From contig JAZQNN010000061.1 of NCBI GenBank assembly GCA_045627365.1, positions 1-25,923 of the forward strand: 25,923 nucleotides of DNA, written 5' to 3'. The position numbers and the translations under genes were made by a program. The stretch comes from RGIG5612 sp045627365. Its GTDB lineage: Bacteria > Bacillota > Clostridia > Lachnospirales > Lachnospiraceae. Positions 16,850 through 24,910 of this stretch are shown in pieces. Each line of letters begins with the position of its first letter. Positions within the stretch are counted from its first letter, which is position 1. The notes beneath the pieces are model-generated. The model did no database searches, was not told the origin of the DNA, and was given only the letters and a program-made list of their open reading frames with translations.

Positions 16850-16890
16850 AGCTGGTTCTCCTATTTATAAAATGCGGAGTCTTTTTTGAA

Positions 16891-16918
16891 AAGGCCAGTC
16901 CACAAAAGGACTGGCCTT
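16891..16918 (-). terminator. Intercistronic hairpin after the binding-protein gene (attenuator-like)
   Basis: A perfect 11-bp stem (16891-16901 with 16908-16918) with a 6-nt loop, followed on the minus strand by a short TTTT. It probably ends part of the transcripts after the binding-protein gene or protects its 3' end, giving more binding protein than permease. Confidence 0.65.
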
Positions 16919-16972
16919 ATTGCTTTTAAATGTACTTATGAAAATAGTATTCGCAGTTAAAAGCGTTTACAA

Positions 16973-18673
16973 TTATTCAGCAAGTGTAAATGCGCCAGGG
17001 CAAAGCTGGTTCTGGTTGCCGAATAATGCTGCGTTGTATTTTGCGTTGCAGGCTGTCTGAGTGTAGAAGCAGCATACAGCGTATCCGTAGCAGTGATCAT
17101 ATGTGAAGCACTGATCCCATGCATTGATGTTCTCTTCGGTGTTGTCATCAAGAACTGCCTTGTACAGAGCGTCAAACTCTTCATCAACTACGCCGCAAAC
17201 GTTCATGCCGGCAGGAAGATCGTTAGCATGTTCTTTGGACCACCATCTCTTAACTGTATTGGCTACATATGAGCCGCCACCGAATGTATCGGACTTAAGA
17301 TCCCAACCGGTAAATACATTAACAGGGGTTTCTGTAGCTCTTTCAACCATGTGAAGGCTGAGGTTGATTCCGACTTCCCTAAGCTGCGCCTGAATCAGAA
17401 CCCATGCAGGCTGACGCTGATCCATATCGGAGAATTCAACTACAAGCTCTTCTCCGTTGTAGTTTGACTTAGCAAGATATTCCTTAGCCTTTGCCGGATC
17501 ATAGTTGTAGTAATCTCTTCCTTCACCTGTTGTCCAGTTTGCAGGAGCATCATACATTCTTGGCTGGATACCGAATACCTGATATGCAGGAACATCGAGT
17601 CCTTCAGCAATGCCATTGCTGTCGATTGCGTAGCAGATAGCCATTCTCAGGTTGATGTCTGAGCAAGGAGCTCCCTCTGCGCAATTGAAGTAGAATGCTA
17701 CAGGTGGGTTAACAGGAATGTTGATAGGTGAAAGTCCCATGCTTGGGTTAGCTACATAGTTTGCAACGTCTGTTGCGTTAAGCTGAGAAACGGCGTCAAC
17801 AGAACCATTTTCAAGTGCAATAGCTCTTGCAGAAGCATCGCTGATGATGTCGGCACGGATTTCCTTAAAGTTCTGATATGAAGCGATGCCGTCATTAGCG
17901 AGAAGCCACTCATCATCTTCAATGTTCCAGTACCAGTAATCCTCGTTTGCTTCATAGATTGCATAAGAACCTTCCATGAACTCTTTAAGCTTGTAAGGAC
18001 CGGTTGCAATAGGATTTGATGCCATATGGTCAGGATCGCTCTCATATGCTTTCTGTGAGAAAATTGAGAAGTTTGAAAGCTGCTTCTCATATTCGCCTAC
18101 TGTGAAAGGCTCTTTGCAGTGCCAGGTAAGAGTGTACTTGCCTGTAACTTCCAGATTGTCAAGCTTTGCTACAGCGCCTTCATTGCCCTGCGCAACCCAT
18201 GTGTCGCAGGACCATTTTGCATCTTCTGCTGTGATGTTGTTTCCGGCTGTATCGGTGATGAAATCCCAAAGCTCGATGTCATAAGTAAGGTCATCAACCT
18301 TAGTGATGCTCTTAGCCAAGAGAAGCTTGAAATTTCCGGCACTGTCAACATTTGCAAGTTTTTCAAATGTGTTTACGGCAATACCGAAACCACCGCCCCT
18401 TGTCATAGGGTCAAAAGATGTAGCACCGCTGGATACAGCGATAGTGATGAGATCTCCAAAGTACTCACCCTTAGGTGCTCTTCCTGCAGGAATCTGATAC
18501 TTTGATACCTCTTCCATTTCAGCCTGAGAGTCAACAGTTGTCTGTGTAATAACTTCGGCTTTGGTTGATTCTGCTTTGTCAGTCGTCTCCGGAGCAGGCT
18601 CTTTACCGCCGCATGCGGAAAGCAGAGTAACTGCCATTGCGAGAGTAAGCAGAAGGACTACTAATTTTTTCAT
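16973..18673 (-). CDS. dppA: Solute-binding lipoprotein of the ABC transporter (family 5)
   Basis: A 566-residue extracellular binding protein of the SBP_bac_5 (peptide/nickel/other) family. A type-II signal peptide has Lys at 2-3, a hydrophobic core 4-18 and lipobox LSAC with lipidated C21, followed by an acidic, Thr/Glu-rich spacer. The body shows the family's order (FEKLA near the N-lobe, SITKVDDLTYDIEL, a TGPYKLKEF motif, and the Y.P..AKEYLAKS motif). The C-terminal 60 residues are unusually rich in Cys (six, including CC). The frame extends 27 codons upstream, but GGAGGG at 18679-18684 and the signal peptide set the start at 18673. First gene of the transporter operon, divergent from an AraC-type sensor-regulator that may control it. 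Confidence 0.9.
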   Translation of the reverse strand: MKKLVVLLLTLAMAVTLLSACGGKEPAPETTDKAESTKAEVITQTTVDSQAEMEEVSKYQIPAGRAPKGEYFGDLITIAVSSGATSFDPMTRGGGFGIAVNTFEKLANVDSAGNFKLLLAKSITKVDDLTYDIELWDFITDTAGNNITAEDAKWSCDTWVAQGNEGAVAKLDNLEVTGKYTLTWHCKEPFTVGEYEKQLSNFSIFSQKAYESDPDHMASNPIATGPYKLKEFMEGSYAIYEANEDYWYWNIEDDEWLLANDGIASYQNFKEIRADIISDASARAIALENGSVDAVSQLNATDVANYVANPSMGLSPINIPVNPPVAFYFNCAEGAPCSDINLRMAICYAIDSNGIAEGLDVPAYQVFGIQPRMYDAPANWTTGEGRDYYNYDPAKAKEYLAKSNYNGEELVVEFSDMDQRQPAWVLIQAQLREVGINLSLHMVERATETPVNVFTGWDLKSDTFGGGSYVANTVKRWWSKEHANDLPAGMNVCGVVDEEFDALYKAVLDDNTEENINAWDQCFTYDHCYGYAVCCFYTQTACNAKYNAALFGNQNQLCPGAFTLAE

Positions 18674-18718
18674 TTTTTCCCTCCTTGTGAGTGTTCGGGC
18701 GTTTCCCCGTTTGTGACG

Positions 18719-18747
18719 ATTATACTTTGCGGAACTTTTCCTGAAAA
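18719..18747 (-). promoter_or_regulatory. Putative promoter of the ABC transporter operon
   Basis: On the minus strand, TTTTCA (18742-18747), a 17-bp spacer and a perfect TATAAT (18719-18724). This gives a leader of about 40 nt to the ATG at 18673. The -35 match is only four of six, consistent with a need for an activator. Confidence 0.5.
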
Positions 18748-18809
18748 ACCACATTTCGGAAAAACATTTTCATATTGTATCCATACGCTGCGAGGCACTC
18801 ACTTAGTAG

Positions 18810-18851
18810 TACAATTTAACAAAAACAAAATTGAAACTGTTATACAATTTA
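18810..18851. promoter_or_regulatory. Direct repeats TACAATTTA between the divergent promoters
   Basis: TACAATTTA occurs at 18810-18818 and again at 18843-18851, 33 bp apart (about three helical turns), between the transporter and regulator promoters. This spacing on one face of the helix suits a dimeric AraC-type regulator. The surrounding DNA is very AT-rich, so chance is possible. Confidence 0.35.
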
Positions 18852-18860
18852 GCTATTTTT

Positions 18861-18890
18861 TTTACATCATTAAATATATAGTGTTATAAT
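18861..18890 (+). promoter_or_regulatory. Putative promoter of the AraC-type regulator
   Basis: TTTACA (18861-18866), an 18-bp spacer and a perfect TATAAT (18885-18890); the leader would be about 38 nt. Confidence 0.6.
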
Positions 18891-18934
18891 ACCAAACAAA
18901 AATAGTTATTACATCATTAGGGGCAGTGACATTT

Positions 18935-21109
18935 ATGGGCAAAAACGGGAAAGAGAAAATCAATCCGATGCGGCATCTTTACTTGCCTTTGATCGTTGTA
19001 CCCTTGGTACTTTTCATGGTCCTTTCAATCCTTATTTTCATTATCATGGACGGACAGTTGAAGAAAGCCGGCAATCTGTCGGCTGAGAAGTTTTATGCGC
19101 TGTCGCAGTCAGCATTGAATGAAATGAAGATCGCAAGTGATAACCTGCAGGAAAACCGCATTTTTGTTTCCTATATGTTAAGCGACAGGCTAACAAGCGA
19201 GGATAATGAGGAAATTACGAACATGCTATACCGGCAAGTAAGTAATTTGCCTTATGTAAGCGAGATAATCGTTATCAGCCCGGAACAGGAAAATGTGTAT
19301 ACTTCCAAGGCCAGATATAAATATGATTCTTTTAGGGTCATCTTCAGCCAACAGGGAATTGCAACCGCCTCAGATGATCCGAAAGAGTTGGAAGATTATG
19401 GCTTAAAACCCGGATGGGCTGTGACTGACGGCACATACGGAGTTCCTTTCTATGTATCGGAGGTGACTGACGGAGAAAATCACGAAAAGTCCACCATCAT
19501 TGTTACACTCAACAAAATATTATATCTGCGTACACTGGTAGCCAATACAGCCGATTTCTGCTGCATTTATAATGATGATTTTTTGCTTTCGTCTGAGGTG
19601 ACGTTCAAGCCGGACGTCGATTACAAAAGCGAGGAAGGAATCAGCAGAATAATCGGAGAACCTGTAGCTATTTTTACTGTAGAGGATGAGAATTATACGT
19701 ATCTGGTGGGGCTTTCAAAGAACTCGTTCTTCAGGCCGCTTTACATAATATTTTTTGCAATGGGCATTTACTTCCTGGTGGTTTTATCGTTTGCCTTAAT
19801 TCATACGGCAAAGGTCAGGAAAAGGGAGAAAGAGTATCTGAACGGTCTTATTGAGGGACTTCCGCACCCAAGCGAAAAGACTGAAGATAAGCCGGTGCTG
19901 GCTTCGATTGAAGCGGCGTTTGAAAACTATAAGCAGGAGCATCTGGATTACAGCCGTCAACTTAGATTCAAAAACCTGAGATCACTTATTAACGGCAATT
20001 TTAATCCGCAGTTGGAGAAAGGCTTCCTTAACTCTCTCGGAATTGAGACAAATGCGAAAAAGTATTTTGTACTTGATCTGCATGTTACGGATACGGGAAT
20101 TGTTAACCCTGATATGAGCAGCGATTTTGTGTGTATCATCATCAACGCTGCAATAGACAGCATGCTTGAGGGGAGAGCAGCAGCCACTGTTTTTACGAAT
20201 GAAGCTTCATACGGTGCGATCATTACAAGTTTGGATGAAGATATGACGACCGATAAAATACTTTCAGCTGTGAAAAAAGCATCGGAAATAACGATGGATG
20301 ATTACGGGTGCCAGTTCAGATGCAGCATTTCGGAACCGGTGGATTCTCTGAACAGCATTCCACAAGCCTTCAGACAGGCCCGGACGACATCCGAATTTAT
20401 ACACGCGATCGACAGCCCGCTCCAAATAACAACAGTCGAACAGCTGAAGAACCAGCCTGAGTCTTTGCTGAGGGGAAAATTCCTGAAGCAGACCCAAACG
20501 CTCCTCAACACCCTCCTTATGCGAAAGTACGATCTTGCAGAGGCTATGGTTGATACGATTTTGAATGATAATATTGCATCGATAGGCAAGAATTATGAAA
20601 TGGCAAGTGCCAGAATGGAAACAATAGCAACCATACTTCGTGAGACCCCGGCTCCGCGCAAAATGGACATGAGTATTTTGAATGAAGTGAAACGCAAGAT
20701 ATCCAACGAAAACACAGTGGCCGGTTTTAGCGAAGCGTCGCATGAGTATCTTAGTTTGCTGAATTCGTATCTGGAGAATGACTCAGTCGTGTCGAAGGCA
20801 TGTGAGTTTATTGAAAGTCAGATCTCAAATATTTCTCTTGGCGTTCCTGATGTTGCTGAGGCTTCGAATGTCAGTGTGCAGTATCTTTCAAGACTTTTCA
20901 GGCAGGATGTCAATATGACTGTAGTTGAATACATAAACAAGCACAGAATCGACAAAGCCAAGGAACTTCTTGCGAATACGGATAAGACCGTCACTGAAAT
21001 TGCCGAGTCGACAGGCTATTGCAACAATGTGACATTTTCACGTAACTTCAAAAAATATGTTGACTGCACGCCTTCTGAGTATCGCCAGAAAGCGGGCGGG
21101 AAAGGCTGA
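18935..21109 (+). CDS. Membrane-anchored sensor with AraC-type DNA-binding domain
   Basis: A 724-residue one-protein sensor-regulator. TM segment near 15-36, an extracytoplasmic sensing region (about 37-264), a second TM segment near 267-290 followed by a basic stop-transfer stretch (KVRKREKEY), a cytoplasmic middle region that resembles the degenerate GGDEF-like part of YesN-type regulators (FRQARTTSEF), and a C-terminal double helix-turn-helix (about 618-720) with the family marker of a YCNNVTFSRNFKKY segment followed by TPSEYR. A GTG at 18926 is in frame, but AGGGGC at 18919-18924 is too close to it and well placed for the ATG at 18935. It lies divergent to the transporter operon, so it probably senses the same external substrate or its ligand-bound binding protein and regulates that operon. 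Confidence 0.88.
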   Translation: MGKNGKEKINPMRHLYLPLIVVPLVLFMVLSILIFIIMDGQLKKAGNLSAEKFYALSQSALNEMKIASDNLQENRIFVSYMLSDRLTSEDNEEITNMLYRQVSNLPYVSEIIVISPEQENVYTSKARYKYDSFRVIFSQQGIATASDDPKELEDYGLKPGWAVTDGTYGVPFYVSEVTDGENHEKSTIIVTLNKILYLRTLVANTADFCCIYNDDFLLSSEVTFKPDVDYKSEEGISRIIGEPVAIFTVEDENYTYLVGLSKNSFFRPLYIIFFAMGIYFLVVLSFALIHTAKVRKREKEYLNGLIEGLPHPSEKTEDKPVLASIEAAFENYKQEHLDYSRQLRFKNLRSLINGNFNPQLEKGFLNSLGIETNAKKYFVLDLHVTDTGIVNPDMSSDFVCIIINAAIDSMLEGRAAATVFTNEASYGAIITSLDEDMTTDKILSAVKKASEITMDDYGCQFRCSISEPVDSLNSIPQAFRQARTTSEFIHAIDSPLQITTVEQLKNQPESLLRGKFLKQTQTLLNTLLMRKYDLAEAMVDTILNDNIASIGKNYEMASARMETIATILRETPAPRKMDMSILNEVKRKISNENTVAGFSEASHEYLSLLNSYLENDSVVSKACEFIESQISNISLGVPDVAEASNVSVQYLSRLFRQDVNMTVVEYINKHRIDKAKELLANTDKTVTEIAESTGYCNNVTFSRNFKKYVDCTPSEYRQKAGGKG

Positions 21110-21123
21110 TTACAGATCGAATG

Positions 21124-21157
21124 AAAAAGGCAGGAACTTTATGTTCCTGCCTTTTTT
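21124..21157. terminator. Bidirectional Rho-independent terminator
   Basis: A 14-bp perfect stem (21124-21137 with 21143-21156) with a 5-nt loop, flanked by T-runs on both strands. It serves the regulator gene (ends 21109, plus strand) and the redox operon (ends 21163, minus strand). Confidence 0.9.
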
Positions 21158-21162
21158 AATGC

Positions 21163-22272
21163 TTATTTTTCGCAGAGTTTTTCAAGTGCCTTCTGCCTGA
21201 TAGCGGCAAGATCGCAAGCCGTGCTTACGTAACAGTCTCTGTGAGGCATAGCACCGCCGAAGCTGTATTTTGTCGGGGTGCTCTCAACGCCTTCTAACGT
21301 GTCAAACTCGGAAGGCTTTATGGTCCGCCATGTGCGGATCATTGTTGTACGGCTTACGCATGCGCGCCTGAAGATGGTCTGCAGCGTCTGGATCGTCATG
21401 TCGATATCGGCACCGGGACGCCCAGGACCGGTGATCGTTGATACCGATACAGTTACAACGCCGTCCTTCTTTACTGCTCGTGATATGTCAGCTACAGAGG
21501 CTTTAGGACCTGCCATGAAAACTTTTTTGCAGCCAAGTATACGCATTACTGACGCCATGCGTCCTGCAAAGTCACCCCCTGCCGGATCAAAGAAAAGTTC
21601 GCCGAACACTGCGGCCGCATCTGGGGTGACGATAGCCACGCAGGTTTCATCATGAGTAGCCCTCCTGAAGGCGCGTATGGCTTCCTTCTCTTCAATATGA
21701 AAAGCCGCGGTAGGGCAGGCAGCTACGCACTCGCCGCTTCCGGTGAACTTATCGGCATCAACGCACGAGATAAAGCCGGAATCCGTCTTTTCCATCGTAA
21801 TAGAGCCGTCAGTACATGCAGCCGCGCAGCGTCTGCAGCCAATGCACAGAGTATCGTCATGCACGATATTACCGGCCAGCTTCACAGCATGGCTTTCGTT
21901 GGAACGGCGCTGATATTCAAAGTCATAGATCCCATTCTCGCAGAGCACGCGGATAAATTCGCAATCCATGCATCTTGAGCAGAATTCGCAGTCAAAGCGG
22001 TGATTCTCCGCAAGCACCAGCAGTCTTTCATGCCTGCGGGCCTTGATTTCCGCAGTATCCGTAAAAATCTTCATTCCGTCGCGGACTTTTGCCACGCAGG
22101 CGCGAACCGGCTTTCCGTCGGCCTCGACCTCGCAGATTCCGCACACGCCTCCCGGGGCGATTCCCTTAAGGAAGCAAAGGGTCGGGATCTTCACGCCGGC
22201 ATTTGCAGCAGCCTCAAGTATGGTCTGACCCTCGGAGGCTTCAAATGATTTTCCGTTAATATATATATTCAT
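21163..22272 (-). CDS. Hydrogenase-derived iron-sulfur protein lacking the H-cluster site
   Basis: A 369-residue protein built like the N-terminal part of an [FeFe] hydrogenase or NuoG. Plant-type [2Fe-2S] ligands C33, C44, C47, C59; a His-Cys [4Fe-4S] site H91, C95, C98, C104; a ferredoxin motif C143, C146, C149, C153; and a second motif in which the first two Cys are F176 and S179 while C182 and C186P remain. From about 212 it still follows the start of the H-cluster domain (VAIVTPDAAAVFGE, then a GRM..VMRILG..KVF stretch), and near 290-345 a late segment of that domain (SEFDTLEG, SFGGAM), but the L1, L2 and L3 cysteine motifs are absent. It is likely an electron relay to the flavoprotein of the operon rather than a hydrogenase. 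GAGGAGG precedes the ATG. Confidence 0.8.
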   Translation of the reverse strand: MNIYINGKSFEASEGQTILEAAANAGVKIPTLCFLKGIAPGGVCGICEVEADGKPVRACVAKVRDGMKIFTDTAEIKARRHERLLVLAENHRFDCEFCSRCMDCEFIRVLCENGIYDFEYQRRSNESHAVKLAGNIVHDDTLCIGCRRCAAACTDGSITMEKTDSGFISCVDADKFTGSGECVAACPTAAFHIEEKEAIRAFRRATHDETCVAIVTPDAAAVFGELFFDPAGGDFAGRMASVMRILGCKKVFMAGPKASVADISRAVKKDGVVTVSVSTITGPGRPGADIDMTIQTLQTIFRRACVSRTTMIRTWRTIKPSEFDTLEGVESTPTKYSFGGAMPHRDCYVSTACDLAAIRQKALEKLCEK

Positions 22273-22283
22273 TATTTACCTCC

Positions 22284-22640
22284 TCATTTCCAGCCGTACG
22301 GTTCTTCAAAATATGACTTATTCGGATCGTTCTTTGTGCCGATTCGGAATACTTCGCCTGTATCCTTGCGTTTAAAGAAAATGCGGCCGTTGATAGGAAA
22401 ACGCATTTCCAATGCTCCGGTTCTGCATACCTCAACGCAGGTGCCGCAGTACCAGCACTCATCAGGGTAAACAACGACCGGAGGTTTGCCCGGCACAGGG
22501 TTCGGCAGAAGAGTCTGAATGCGGCAGACGTTTGCGCAGTCATTGCAGCCTATGCAAAGCTCAGGGTCTATGGTAACAGCCACTGTAGGACCGGTAGGGT
22601 TCTGCAGGATGAACGCTTCATTTGTATATTTCTCTTCCAT
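22284..22640 (-). CDS. Two-cluster ferredoxin-type subunit, AprB-like
   Basis: A 118-residue protein with two [4Fe-4S] motifs: C29, C32, C35, C39 and C62, C65, C68, C72, both C-x2-C-x2-C-x3-C. The residue after the fourth Cys is Arg in both, where ferredoxins usually have Pro. The PDECWYCGTCVEVC segment followed by GALEMR resembles the second cluster of adenylylsulfate reductase subunit B, and a tail of about 40 residues (FKRKDTGEVFRIGT) could wrap the partner as in AprAB. The ATG overlaps the stop codon of the flavoprotein gene (TAATG), so the subunits are translationally coupled. Probably passes electrons to the flavoprotein FAD. It is not evidence for sulfate respiration, because no ATP sulfurylase or other sulfate gene is in view. 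Confidence 0.85.
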   Translation of the reverse strand: MEEKYTNEAFILQNPTGPTVAVTIDPELCIGCNDCANVCRIQTLLPNPVPGKPPVVVYPDECWYCGTCVEVCRTGALEMRFPINGRIFFKRKDTGEVFRIGTKNDPNKSYFEEPYGWK

Positions 22641-24706
22641 TATGCCATCTCCCTTCCGATATTTGAGAGTCTCGCAACTTCAGCCATGCTGCGGGCGGCC
22701 TCAGCCTCTGCCTTAGAGCCGGCTTCGCCGAAGAACAGAGCCTCGTCGGCACGGTGGGCCTTGTAGTTATCCAGGTAACCTTGAGCAAAAGGAGCCTTGA
22801 GCCAATACTTATCCTCAGGGAATTCAGTCTTAAATTCTCCGTCCTCAAAGTAGTTGTACATGAAATCGAAGGTCTTTTCCTTCGGATTCTTCTCACCGCA
22901 CACTTCGATATCTTTATTGATTTTGGCGATGGCAGCGCGCATGAACATCTCGGATGAGCGCATGCGCGTCTGGCATTCAAGCACACGCCCGAGCTCATGA
23001 GGGTTGCGCGCGTACATCTGTGTCATCTCATTCTTCTTGATATCCTCAAGCCACATGAGACCGAACTCAAGCACGTGGGTGTCCTTCCATTCACCGCAGC
23101 ATGTCTGCATGACTCTGGTCGTGCCGCCCCACATCTCTTTCCATGTAACGTAGGCATCCGGGTCATTTACGCGGGTAACAGGAGCCCATATTCTATCGAG
23201 CTCATTTTCAAGCTGGGTCTGGTCGATCTCGCCCTGAGGAGTTTTGGCTGAATACTCAGCAGCTCTGTTTCCGGCGTAAAAGCCGGTCGAACACGCGTAA
23301 GAGCAGCCTTCCATGCCGCAGGTAGTGCCGACGGCGTAAAGGCCTTTAACATTGGACATAAGATCCCAGTCAGTAACGATATCTCCTCTTGAGAATTGTT
23401 CGCTGCGCCACAGCTTCATCATGCCCGGCTCTGCACGGTGTCCGGGTCCTCCCTTGAAGGAATCCGGCTGGCCGATAGGCGCCATAAGCAGGTCCGTGTC
23501 CGGGTTATAACCGCTGCGTGTATAGTAATCGTAAACGGCATAACGGCATTTACCCTCGTTGCCCAGCATAACGCCCCAGATAAGGCGGCGTTCGTCCTCA
23601 GGCACATCCGAAAGATCTGCCCATAGCGGCAGCTGGTACTCTCCGCTTCTGATTTTCTCAGGAAGCTGAGGATCAAGCATAGCATCTTCACGGTCACCGT
23701 ATTTCGGCGGCTTGCTCATCGGCCTGAACATAAGATCCTTGAAATCGGTGATCTCTTCATTTGTATATTTGCTGAACCACGGGATCTTCTTGCCCGTATT
23801 ATCGACAACCGTGCAAGGATACCAGGTGTTTCCACCATTACCTACGCCGAAGTTCGGCCAGCCCATTGGGTTACGGCCGCCAAGGCCACCGCCTCCCTGA
23901 AAACCGCTTATTTTCGCGCCGGCGTTAAGTGCCATAATAATTCCTTCGCCTGTCTCGTTAGGATCCCAGAAATAACTGCTTCCCGAAATCTCAGTGGAGA
24001 AGCACCATGCGCTGCTCACACCTCCTGAGCCTATGATCACGCTCTTGCAGTGGAATACAAAGGCCTCGCCGGTTTCAAGTGAAAATCCCACAGCACCTAC
24101 AACGCGCGCACCTTGCTTTCCGCCCTCGGTAAGGAGGCATGTCATCATAATGCGCTCGTAGATTTCGGCACCGAATTTTCTGAGGCCGTCAAAGAGACTT
24201 GTTTTGATATACTGACCGCCACGAAGTCTTACTGTGGAAACTTTGGAATAGTCGAAGGCTTTCAGGACGCCTGTCGCTTCGTCAAGAGCTGGCTGACCGG
24301 TGAAGTCACCGTCTTCATCAAATATCGGCATACCGAGGTCTGCCAGTTCCATAAGAGCCTCCCACGCGCCCTTCATGGCAATGTAGAATTCCGCACCGTG
24401 CTTTTTTCCACCGAAGAATGTTCCGTATTTTTCGGCCAGCTCCTCCGGCGTGAATGGGTTGGAAGGGGTATCGATAGGCATGTTCCAGTGGTCCATGCCG
24501 GCTCCGGCGTTGCCGCTGTGCTTGATGGGGGCCTTGTCAACTGCAGCGACCTTAAGGCCGCGTCTGGCGGCTGCTACACCGGCGCTCGCACCAGCCGTGC
24601 CGCAACCGATCACCAGCACGTCAACATAGATGTGACGAGCACTGCCGTATTTAATCGGATACGGCCATTTCAGCACACCGTCAGTGATACTTTTCAAGTA
24701 ATCCAT
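22640..24706 (-). CDS. FAD-dependent reductase catalytic subunit, AprA / fumarate-reductase flavoprotein family
   Basis: A 688-residue flavoprotein. FAD-binding GCGTAG at 34-39 followed by an acidic strand end (VDKA), then KHSGNAGAGMDHWN (62-75), which matches the SG.v.qG stretch of AprA where FAD is bound. A second FAD contact near the middle-end reads GLYAVGTTCGMEGC.YACSTGF.AG. The long helical C-terminus is also typical of AprA. By family it reduces or oxidises an acceptor at the FAD with electrons from the adjacent iron-sulfur subunit. The acceptor is unknown. The start is set at 24706 rather than 24712 because AGGAG (complement 24715-24719) is only 2 nt from the outer ATG but 8 nt from this one. 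First gene of the three-gene redox operon. Confidence 0.85.
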   Translation of the reverse strand: MDYLKSITDGVLKWPYPIKYGSARHIYVDVLVIGCGTAGASAGVAAARRGLKVAAVDKAPIKHSGNAGAGMDHWNMPIDTPSNPFTPEELAEKYGTFFGGKKHGAEFYIAMKGAWEALMELADLGMPIFDEDGDFTGQPALDEATGVLKAFDYSKVSTVRLRGGQYIKTSLFDGLRKFGAEIYERIMMTCLLTEGGKQGARVVGAVGFSLETGEAFVFHCKSVIIGSGGVSSAWCFSTEISGSSYFWDPNETGEGIIMALNAGAKISGFQGGGGLGGRNPMGWPNFGVGNGGNTWYPCTVVDNTGKKIPWFSKYTNEEITDFKDLMFRPMSKPPKYGDREDAMLDPQLPEKIRSGEYQLPLWADLSDVPEDERRLIWGVMLGNEGKCRYAVYDYYTRSGYNPDTDLLMAPIGQPDSFKGGPGHRAEPGMMKLWRSEQFSRGDIVTDWDLMSNVKGLYAVGTTCGMEGCSYACSTGFYAGNRAAEYSAKTPQGEIDQTQLENELDRIWAPVTRVNDPDAYVTWKEMWGGTTRVMQTCCGEWKDTHVLEFGLMWLEDIKKNEMTQMYARNPHELGRVLECQTRMRSSEMFMRAAIAKINKDIEVCGEKNPKEKTFDFMYNYFEDGEFKTEFPEDKYWLKAPFAQGYLDNYKAHRADEALFFGEAGSKAEAEAARSMAEVARLSNIGREMA

Positions 24707-24735
24707 AGGCATATCTCCTGTTTTGTTTTGAGATA

Positions 24736-24765
24736 ATTATAAATAGATTTGCAGCTAGTTGTATA
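24736..24765 (-). promoter_or_regulatory. Putative promoter of the redox operon
   Basis: On the minus strand, TATACA (24760-24765), an 18-bp spacer and a perfect TATAAT (24736-24741). The plus strand in the same 200-bp region also has two TATAAT boxes (24762-24767, 24778-24783) without good -35 boxes that might serve the integrase gene. Confidence 0.4.
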
Positions 24766-24910
24766 ATCATTTTTTAATATAATGATCGCTTTTTAAAAGA
24801 ATATAAAAAACTCCGGGATGAATTAGTATTACGCATTTTAATCAAATTCAGAAAGTCATTTTCATAACAACGGATAAAATATATCTACTAAACATCCGGA
24901 GGTAAATACA

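Noticed and set aside
21163..22272. Functional [FeFe] hydrogenase
   Set aside because: The three H-cluster cysteine motifs are missing and the protein is too short.
22284..24706. Adenylylsulfate reductase (AprAB) for sulfate respiration
   Set aside because: Similarity is at fold and cofactor level only; no ATP sulfurylase, DsrAB or QmoABC genes are in view and the third operon member does not fit.
262..24768. A shared GATTATAC/TTATACA motif upstream of several operons (262-269, 18718-18725, complement of 24761-24768, complement of 4391-4397)
   Set aside because: At least three of these are simply the reverse complement of TATAAT-like -10 boxes, and the same string also occurs inside coding DNA near 7211, so a common regulator is not supported.
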